A stretch of 64,000 nt of DNA from Apus apus (taxonomy: Eukaryota; Chordata; Aves; Apodiformes; Apodidae), in the NCBI RefSeq assembly GCF_020740795.1, contig NC_067291.1, positions 13,086,780-13,150,779 on the forward strand. The letters run 5' to 3'. Both the position numbers and the translations under genes were made by a program. This document shows, one piece after another, positions 55,590-64,000 of this stretch. Position 1 is the stretch's first letter. Every line of letters begins with the position of its first letter. The notes under the pieces were generated by a model, which was not told the origin of the DNA, did not search any database, and saw nothing but the letters and a program-made list of their open reading frames with translations.

Positions 55590-56100
55590 TGCTTCACCCC
55601 AGATTAACTTCACTTGGAGCTGTACTTCGGCGCAACCCAGCCTGGACGCGCAGCCCCGCCTCCTGCGCTCCTATTGGTCGCGCCGAGGAAGCCCCGCCCC
55701 TCCAGCCAGGCTCCGCTCCCCGATTGGCTGAGCGGCGGATCCATTATTTAAAGAACTTTTCCTTGCTAGCAGGTTAGGCTGGGCGGGTTAGAGCACCCCG
55801 AGCGAGCTGGCTCTTAAAGGGACAGGACCCCGCTCCCGGCACTGACAAACTACCACCTTCGGCGACGCGTGGCCCCGAGCCAGCTCCAGCGAGTGCCCCT
55901 GCGAGCGGCTGCGGCCGGCCAGGCCCCTCGGAGGCCCCGCCGAGCCTCTCGCCAGCCCCGGTCCCCGCGGGGCAGCCGCCCCTGCCCCGCACGCCGCTCC
56001 CAGGCCGGGTGGGTTGAGGGTGGAGGGGAGGGGAGAGCTCGGGGCGGGCTGGAAACGCTGCTTCTCCCGCTGCGATGGCACGACTGCCGCTTGCTCTACG
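55590..56100. promoter_or_regulatory. Second CpG island, possible alternative ZFAND6 or bidirectional promoter
   Basis: A GC- and CpG-rich block with two CCAAT boxes (55673-55677 and 55723-55727, CCAAT on the minus strand), a GC box (55691-55700) and a TATA-like TATTTAAA (55745-55752). Minus-strand use would yield a first exon around 55565-55630 with a possible donor GTTG|GTAGGA. Plus-strand use would start near 55780, with a possible donor AGC|GTGAGT at 56255. The block lies within the presumed long ZFAND6 5' intron, 7 kb from the main island. Confidence 0.55.
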
Positions 56101-59100
56101 TATGGGACAAAACGAGGCGTGGGTTTGGAGCCCCTCCACTCTTAAAGAGTGCCTGGAGTTGCCCTGGGAGGCCGGACACACGCTACAAGTTAGTAACCCC
56201 GGCTAAAAATACCTGGGGTTGCCAGCGCCAGAGAGTCCTCTCCCCGTGCAAAGCGTGAGTCAGCAGAAGAGGAGCTCCGCAGGAAGTGACTGGCTCCATC
56301 TCACAAGGTACCATGGTTTCTGCCAGAAACTTTTCGTGCTTATTCAGGCTTCCCTTGACTGCACACATCTGCAAGATCCGGTTCACGTTCTGACCACCGA
56401 TCGCCTTTCTCACGGCGCAGCTCCCCCTCAACCCTGGACACAACCTCCTGTCCTTTTAAAGTGTTTCTTTTTCCTCAGCGTCAATACTGATGCGGTTTCC
56501 CTACCCATCTATCAAGGGACAAACCCGGAACGTGGAAGGAGAGTAAAAACAAAACAAGGCTTAATAAGTATTTCACAAGCGCAGCGATGACACCTCGTTT
56601 GAGACAAACCTTGCCCCATTCCAAACAAGCAACACGGGGAAGAGCCAGAGCACGGTCAGTGCCCCCTCCTGCACCCAGGAAGTATCATCAGAGTTACACA
56701 AGATTTATCTGGTTAGCAAGGCTGCCTTATGCAAAACATTTTCACGGGTTTAATGTAAAACAACTAAAAGTATTAAGCTAGAGGAAGATACAGCACTTGT
56801 CAGTCTAAGCACGTTTTGGGTTGGTTTTGTACCGTGCAGGGGCAGAGAGGAAAAAAATCCCTTGTTTCTGGTTCTTCCCACCTTCCCTCCAGCCCCGGCT
56901 GGAGCTGCCTGCCTTCCCTTTCTGCACCTACTGCCTATGCCACAGCACAGGTGACTCTTACCTTTCTTAATGCAGATTAATCAAGTACAAGGTTTAGCAC
57001 AGTGCTTTACTGCAAATACCACCCAACATCAGGAAAATATTTACACTCAAGTACTCCCTTGAGCTGATACAGACACCAAAAAGATCATTAAAAACACCTT
57101 CAGGAAGGACCTTTAATTCCTCTAAAACAGTCAAACTTTGTGTTACCTTCATTTTAGAGCAGCCTATCACAACACAGACACCATTTGGGACTGAAAAGCA
57201 GCAATTTGTAGAGTTGCAGGTTAGTATGTATAAAATATTACAAGAATGCAATTAACAAAATTCAAGCAACTTCTACTACAGAACCTAAAACACAAGCAGA
57301 AAGAACCAGATCCAAGCCCTTGCACCTGAATTCAGTTCCCTGCAAGAGTCAGTCCTGCTGGAAGTTAATTAAGCCCCCTGAGAATAACTGTGAGGCCACA
57401 CTTAAATGACACTTTTTTGACCAAATATTATCTAAGCAGTCAAATACAGAACATAGTGCATGCAAATAAAACACACCAGTAAAGCATCCTCTAAGTATCT
57501 CAGGAATCTTGGAAAGCTTCAGTTTAAAGCACATTAATTTTAGGCCTATAAAAACAAGAGCAGAAGTCACAAATCTTATCAACCAAACTGCCTAGTGCTA
57601 GAAGAGGACGTAACAACCCCAAAGTCGGTGCTATTTTTTGGGTGAGGGGGAAAAAAAAAAAAGGAAACACATTACCCTAAAACTCTTCAGCTCTGTACAC
57701 TGCCATAGAAGTCTAGCCACCTTGCAACTGCAGTGGTGATGAAAAATAATTTTTATCATCAAACACCCCACACATCAGCTTATGCTTCTCACACAGGCAA
57801 CTAGCAGCTCCTTATCACTACCAGGAAGAAGTTTCATCCCTTTTTCTCACCACCTTTCCCCTCCCAGTTACACAGTCTGGCCCACTCCCTTAGCCCAGCT
57901 CTGGTGCTCATCAGAGTCTTCCACCTGCCTCTGAGTCACTGATCCAGCAGAAGTTTGGCCAGCTTCTGATAAGCAAGAGCATGGCTTATCCAAAGGGCAA
58001 TAGCAAAGCAAATTCTCCTCCATTCAGCACTGTGACCTCCTAGATTTGCTTACCTCATCTCATAAAAAAACCCTCACAAAAAAAGCCCATAGAACACAAA
58101 ACCATCTTGTTAAGAAGGTCCCAAGAATAATTTGCTATCCTTGCAGAAGTAAATGATTCCCCCATAAATTTGTGAAGTAGAGTATTTAAACTAGGTTAAC
58201 AGCTGACCCTACCTCACTGAACAAAAAAATCACAGGTAAACACACCTGTATCTAGATGTTGGGAACTCAGACATGAAAAAAATTGATATTCAAGTTATTA
58301 TCCCATGCTGAAGGAGACCTAATAAAACTAAACATTAAAAAGCCTCATTTATAAGTTAAATTTTTGCATCTAAGCCCCATATTTCTCCTGTAAGCACACA
58401 CTTCAGAGAAAAGGCAGAGGCACCACTTTGAGGTCCAGGCTCCAGTAGTGCTTTTGCTACTCATACAGTAACTGTAGCAATGCAAGAAAAACAAAACAGC
58501 AGATTGCAGTCCAAGTACATTAAACAGGGAAGCTTTGACAGCAGTGTAAAAAACATCCAGCTTGCTGCCACTGAACTTTGCACTGAGGACGGTAACAAGA
58601 GAAAGCACCTGACTCTCATTTGACTATTGTAATCATGGAACAGCTAAAAGGCCATTTGTTCTGTAATCTTACACATACAGAAGACAGCAAGTTTGGAGAA
58701 CTTGACAGCTCAAGAGATCAAGAACAGAGCCTTTCATCTTTAAGTCACCAGTTCAAACAGAGACCAGAATAGTAGCGATCAAACACTACATGTGATGGCT
58801 GGTCAAGGATTAGATGAAGAGATGGTTACTCCCTGGCCAGTTCCTAACAGGTCAGTGTGAATCCCAAGAATTTTCTTCACAATTTTGCACCTGTTTTTCA
58901 GTCTTGAATACATTATACCTCCTGGATTCTGTACATGTTAATAAGTAGCAAAGCAACCGAACTCCTGCATACACATACTGAACTTGCACTGTAGAAAAGG
59001 ACCTTACCCTCTGGTTGTCAATTACATCAGAACTACAGCACGTACTCAATTTTTTATTTATACTTTTTAAGCAATTATAGCTGTGTCTTAGCTTTCTTTA

Positions 59101-62029
59101 TTATTAGGTACAGCTTTAAAAGTAACATTTAGCTTCCCATTCCTTTCTCACCCTCAGATGCTGCAAGTCTGTTTATAAACAACAGTTCTCACAACCTTGC
59201 TGAACAAGGTATTTTTGCAAACATCAATTTTAAAAGTACATCAGTACAGGAAATTCATAACTTTGGCATTTGAGAAATATTTGAAACATTAGTAATCATT
59301 TTTTATCAAACCTAAACACCACAAACTTCACAAGGATCAGGTCTACACAAGGACAGGGTGAAATAAACTCCCTGTGTGCTCAAAAAAACAGTCCTTCTCA
59401 TATTCTTATACATTCTTCAATACATTCATGTGCAGTCTCCAGGAAGTAAATTAGCAATAGCTCCTTTCCAACCTGACTTTAGTTTTAAAAGTCTGCAAAA
59501 GTACCTGGAATTTCCAGGCAGGATAGGCAGGATGAAAACAAGTTCAGAGTGTATGTTGACTGAAGGTCCTGAAGCACAGGTTCATTGTCCTGCGATGAAC
59601 ACCACTACCAAAAACAATCTTCTACACAACCCCAGCAATACATAGTTATATAGTTCTTAGTAGCATATTACTTCCTGAGAATGAAGTTGCTGTTCAAAAG
59701 CCAAGGTGCTAGAAACTTCAGTGTCCTTAGGAGTAACTAAGGAGGCCCTTGCACACAAAGAATTCAACTCGCTATTCCAGGAGCCTAGAGAGAACAACAT
59801 ACCAGACCGGTGAGATTTCAGTAATCTTGAGGAACACTGAGATTTCTTTTGCTGCTTTCAATCCAAGATGTATTGGAATCAAATCTGGAAACAACAAAAA
59901 GGGGCATGCAGTAAATACTGGGTCTTGATTGGAGAGGACTGGTTAGTTGTCTGCAGTACAGATGCACCAGACACACATATTCCCCTGAAATTTTAATAGC
60001 TCTCTCAAAGCTTAGCTATGCTAAGAATGTTTTCAAGTTAAATTACAACTGCTTCCTTCTACATAGGAAATAAGGAATTAAGAGACTTGCCTTTCCCCCC
60101 CATCCCTCTTATCTCCTAGCTATAAAGCAGCACATACGTAACAGGTCTCAGTAACTCTCAGCAGCTGCCATGTTGGTTTGGGGGGGGTTGTTGTTTGGTA
60201 TTTTTGTTGGTTGGTTATTGTTTTTTTTTTTTAAACCAGGACACAGAATTTTATTTTCTACAGCTATGCCACTGAGAACTCCAGTGATAGATGGCCATAT
60301 CACATGCTTCAGCCAGAGTCCTTGAGGAAGGATCCAAATATTTTAAAAGACTTTTCCTTGACATCAGACATCTCTTGGGTGAAAAAAAAAGGTGTACTAG
60401 CTTCCATTTAATTCAGCATGCTCCAAGTACATCTATATGTAATCTATAATACTCTTTGTAGCTTAAATCAAGTAACTTGACTATAAGTCATGGCCCATTC
60501 AGTACTTAACTAAAAAATAATTTTAAAAAGCTGCATAGCTATTAGCTGCCAAGAAAATGGAGACAGAAGTTTGTACACTTACAATTTTCTCTGAAATCAG
60601 ACTGATTAATATAGCTGTTAGGAAAGGACACACTTTCACAGAAAGAGGGATTACCTTTATCTGTAACCATAGCAACTTTTCAGTAGTTTGTGTTAATGCT
60701 ACTTTCCTGACAACTTGCCACTATCTCTTTCAAGCTATTTGTATAAGGTTTTGAATGTGCCATCTGAGACCATAAAGTAGCAAGTTGAAATCTATACTTA
60801 CATCACACTGTTAAGTGTATTATGTAACACAAAGTTGTTAATTTTTGCCATCAATTCATAATTAGTCGAGCAGTAAATTAATTTGAATTTGTTATTATTT
60901 TGATATGATTCATAGTTTTGTAAGACAAGAAATATTTTAAGAGGTATCCTATGAAAAACATGCAGGATATAGTTCCTTCACTACTGAAGAATTTCCTCTC
61001 CTATACCTGGAAAGTGGTAAACCCAAGGAATTATGCCACTGATTTGTCACTGACTTTGATATTCAGTATCATAACAAAAATCCTCCCAACACACAGTTAT
61101 TTTGGCCTGGCCAAACACGTGACAGACCAGAAAAGAGCCAGTTCCCTTTTTCTAGGGTAGGTGATAATTAAATTAATATAAAGAACAGGTGCAGATACCT
61201 CAGCACTAGATAAATGAATCAGGCAGAATTTAAAGAGCAAAGGTTTAAAAGTTAAAGGAGAGGCAGGAAAGAAACTAACGAAGAAATTGACAAAATTGCT
61301 TTCTCAGTTGTTGAGTTACCATCAACAATTCAGAAGAGGATTTGCACTGAGTGAAAAGAAACATTTAAGATTACATCAAACCACTAAAATAATTTGCTTG
61401 GAAGAAGTAGGAGGAAGAGAACAGATTATTCTGTGTTGGTTTTTTTTCCCCTAAAGTTCACAGGGCAGCTTACCAAGCTGCACCCTTCTCCCTTCAGCGT
61501 ACAGAGACAGTTTGGCACACTTAACATGAGATCCTGGTCCCTTGGAAGACTGAAACTCAGCAGCCCTTTACTCCCAGTAACTCTTATGCAATGACACCTA
61601 TTGTAGGACAAGCCTGGACAAACAGCCAGGGAATGGACTTCAGAACACAACGGTGCACTTTAAGTCTATCCATGCAGGGGCAGAACTAACTACCATCGGT
61701 TCTGCCAAACTGCATTAACACATTCGGTGAAAGCTTCTGTGTTTTGTTGTTATTGTCATTAGCACTAAAATTACTAGTGCAGTTTTTAAGATTCCCCTGC
61801 TCCACCAACGTACAGAAACAAGACTGGATGTTCACACCCCTTATCTATTACTCTAGAATTTTTCCCAGAGCCGAGGAGATAAGTTTTGTTCCGTTCCACA
61901 GGATTCCTCGGGGGACTCAAGGACAACAACAACATAAACTTTTCCTAGAATAAAACGCAAAAGGGTGTCAGGCGGGGTGGACTTAAACCCTTGGTTTCAT
62001 TGGGAGGCTGCCACCACACAAACCGAACG
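56101..62029. other. DNA between the two CpG islands
   Basis: Presumed ZFAND6 first-intron DNA; no exon recognised. A G/T-rich low-complexity stretch with a G8 run and a T12 run lies at about 60178-60234. Nothing else stands out. Confidence 0.6.
60178..60234. repeat. G/T-rich low-complexity tract
   Basis: A G run, then TTG and GGTT repeats, then a T run. It is a simple-sequence region with no coding signal. Confidence 0.75.
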
Positions 62030-62606
62030 CCGCTTTCTGAAGACTCCTGTCCACAGACCAGCTCCAACAGCTGCACCCAACTTCTCCGAGGGGCACAGGG
62101 GCTGCAGCGGCCGCCGCCAGCCCCGGCCCGGGGGCAGGCCCGGCACAGAGCGGCCGGGGAAGCCCTCCCAGCAGCTGCGAGACCCGCCGGCCGGCCTGGG
62201 AGGCCCGACCCCCGCCGGCTCTCTCCGGGGGCCTCTCCCAGCCCAACTAGAAGAACCGCGGGGCCGAGGAGGGAGGGGAGCGGCGGCGGGGCCGAGCGGC
62301 CGCCCGGCGCAGGGCTGGCACGGCGCCGCGGGCCGGCGGGCTGCCGCTCCCCTTCCAGCCAAGGACACGAGTACAAACACCTCTGCCCTGGGATGGCTCC
62401 TGCGCACGCAGCGAGGAGGGGTGGGGGGAAGGGGGTGAGGGGAGGAGGAAGGAACGACCAAAAAAGGGAGAAAAAAAGAGCCCCAAGGCCCTGGGCCCGG
62501 CTCCGCCGCCGCCCCGCAGCCCCGCGCCCGCCGGGTGTGCGGGGGGTCGAGGAGGCGGCGGGAGGGAACCCTCCCCTCAGAGCCCCCGCCGCTCCCCGAG
62601 GCAGGC

Positions 62607-62630
62607 AGGGAGGGAGGGAGGGAGGGCGAG
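62607..62630. repeat. (GGGA)n-like purine microsatellite in CpG island
   Basis: GCAGGCAGGGAGGGAGGGAG and onward, about five GGGA units. It has G-runs suitable for a G-quadruplex on the plus strand, about 100 bp downstream of the proposed ZFAND6 first-exon donor. Confidence 0.7.
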
Positions 62631-62731
62631 CGGCCGCCGCCCCACCTGCCCCACCGCGGAGAGGGGCCGCCAGCCCCCGGCGGGCACGACCGCCCGCCCA
62701 GCACCGCCCGGCCCCGCCGCGCTGCCCTCAC

Positions 62732-62800
62732 CTGCCGCCGGGCCCGCCGCGTCCCGCCCGGCCCCGCCCGCCCCGCTCGCTCCTCACCAAACTTTTTTTT
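62732..62800 (-). other. ZFAND6: Probable non-coding first exon of ZFAND6
   Basis: It ends at the donor CAG|GTGAGG (GT at 62731-62730). The 5' end near 62800 is inferred from the CCAAT box about 50 bp further upstream. Two further GTGAGG donors (about 62787 and 62830) lie upstream in the same strand, so the exon boundary could vary. It would splice to 37602. Confidence 0.45.
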
Positions 62801-63153
62801 TCCCCTTTTCTCCGTGTTTCGCTGCCCTCACCGTGACGCGGGCGGGCGCTGATTGGCGGAGCCGGCGAAGGGAGGCCGCGCGGAGGAGGAGGCGGGGCTA
62901 CGGCCCACGGCGGAGTGTGACAAGGAGACGGCGGAGACACCAACCACATAATGCGATTTAAAGGGACAGCGGCCCGTCCCGTGCTTTCCCCCCCCCGCCT
63001 CCCCTCAGGAGTGACCCGAGGCGAACGCGGGGCGGGGGGCGGCACCGGGAGGGCCGGGTGGGCGAGCCCGGAGGCGGGCGGGGGGCTGGTCCGGCGCCGG
63101 GGGAGCTGCTCCCCTCGGGCTGGGGCCTGCGGGAGGTTTTGCGGAGCAGCCCG

Positions 63154-63190
63154 TGAGGAGATCGCCCCCCGCGAGGAGATCGCCCCCCGC
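63154..63190. repeat. 18-bp tandem duplication in CpG island
   Basis: GAGGAGATCGCCCCCCGC occurs twice head to tail, followed by a partial copy (GATCGCCCC). It lies at the upstream shore of the ZFAND6 CpG island. Confidence 0.8.
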
Positions 63191-63240
63191 CACGATCGCC
63201 CCTTCGCACCGCGCGGTCTCGGCACGGCGGGGTCCACTCT

Positions 63241-64000
63241 TTTTCCCTTCCACAAAAAACATTCTTCTGCTGTCAAAATCCCGTGGAGCTGCCCACTGCC
63301 GCCCCCTCTTTCCGTGAAGGAAAAGGTTTGGCTCGGGTGGGCTCCGGGCGGCTCCGTGGAGGTCTTTTCATCACCTACTTTATTATCCCCTGTAAAAAGT
63401 CAGCCGCGGGTTTTGAATCTCTTCTGTTACATACAATACGTCACATGACTTGTTTGTGTTGGTGTTTTTCTTCATTGTGGGGCCCCGAGACAATATACTG
63501 CAGCTTATTTGTATACAGAACGATTTCACATCACACCCGCTAGACACAGTCTCGCCTAATGTCACAGGCGTCTGTAAACTTTGCCACGAGGAAGGCTCTA
63601 AAGGTGAGATGGAAGGATGATGAGTGACTTGGCAGCTCAAAGCAGCTAGGAAGGGAGGACAGGACTCCAGAGAGATGAAACAAACCGAATAAAAGGGGAA
63701 TTTTATCTGTGAATAGCAGAGATGAGCAGGCCAAGACTGGAGAAGCTGCCAGGTGAGCTGAGTTTGTAGAGAGTTTTGGAGGAGGAAAAAAAAAAAAAAC
63801 TGAGCAGTTGTGAAGCTCGAGGGAAGCCAGAGAAGCTGAGGATGGGTAAAACATGCTTGCAGTGAACAGATTTTAAAAGTTTTGGTCTTTTTTGGGCAGA
63901 GAAACTTGAGCCTATCCTAAGGAAGGCACTGCAAAAGGACACATAAAGATTTCAGCAAAGATAAAAGTCCAAGCAGAGATTTATTGGCAAGAGCCCACTA
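63241..64000. other. Upstream flank of the ZFAND6 CpG island
   Basis: No gene recognised. In human, BCL2A1 and MTHFS lie in this direction; no BCL2A1 coding sequence was seen. It contains an A run at 63787-63800. Confidence 0.6.

Larger units (their letters stand above)
62030..63240. promoter_or_regulatory. ZFAND6: CpG island, probable main ZFAND6 promoter
   Basis: A 1.2 kb block of very high GC and CpG content. On the minus strand a CCAAT box (62852-62856), GC boxes and a consensus splice donor GGCAG|GTGAGG (exon end 62732) lie in the order expected for a housekeeping promoter plus non-coding first exon. The long ORFs on both strands here (up to 281 codons) are Pro/Arg/Ala/Gly-rich artefacts of GC-rich DNA lacking stop codons. 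The island may also drive a divergent plus-strand transcript. Confidence 0.75.

Noticed and set aside
55774-56258. Overlapping 135-codon (minus) and 129-codon (plus) ORFs in the inner CpG island
   Set aside because: Same GC-composition artefact; no recognisable domain and no support for a start codon.
61991-62836. 281-codon plus-strand ORF and overlapping ORFs on both strands in the CpG island
   Set aside because: The protein is Pro/Arg/Ala/Gly-rich with no domain, and open frames appear on both strands at once, as expected where GC-rich DNA lacks stop codons.
63000-64000. Possible BCL2A1 or MTHFS exon upstream of ZFAND6, expected from human gene order
   Set aside because: No BH-motif or MTHFS-like coding stretch was found on either strand; these genes probably lie beyond the window.

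Overview
The window is nuclear DNA of a vertebrate, most likely a bird. Genes are split into short exons by introns with GT/AG borders. Two fragments carry the CR1 LINE 3' tail typical of birds (about 4094-4180 and 19651-19758), and the gene-free DNA is otherwise fairly free of recognisable repeats. CpG islands mark the housekeeping promoters. Almost all single-frame open reading frames here are chance ORFs; the real genes had to be assembled from exons.

Two protein-coding genes were reconstructed exon by exon, both on the minus strand. FAH (fumarylacetoacetase, last step of tyrosine breakdown) has 14 coding exons between 23172 (start codon) and 6570 (stop). They join without any frame problem to 419 codons, the same length as human FAH as I recall it, and every catalytic and metal-binding residue I know is at the expected residue number. 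ZFAND6 (A20/AN1 zinc-finger ubiquitin-binding protein, also called AWP1) lies upstream. It has five coding exons between 37583 and 27100, joining to 208 codons, with a complete A20 finger and a complete AN1 finger. The tandem order ZFAND6 then FAH is that of human 15q25.1, so this is conserved synteny.

Layout from low to high coordinate: 1-6424, intergenic DNA downstream of FAH with one CR1 tail; about 6425-23260, FAH; about 23260-26284, a 3 kb spacer holding the probable FAH promoter; about 26285-37602, the ZFAND6 3' UTR and coding exons; 37603-62731, a 25 kb presumed 5' intron of ZFAND6 with an internal CpG island at about 55600-56100; about 62030-63240, a strong CpG island with a consensus splice donor, the probable main ZFAND6 promoter and first non-coding exon; 63240-64000, upstream flank.

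The two genes have no known shared pathway. FAH is a cytosolic metabolic enzyme of liver and kidney, and ZFAND6 is a broadly expressed ubiquitin-signalling adaptor. I found no evidence of a new multi-gene system. The more interesting points are regulatory or structural: a NAGNAG tandem splice acceptor in ZFAND6, two CpG islands 7 kb apart as alternative promoters, a consensus antioxidant response element upstream of FAH, an in-phase 69-bp tandem repeat in a FAH intron, a nested inverted repeat in another FAH intron, and one helical-looking ORF of unknown origin at 47724-47993.
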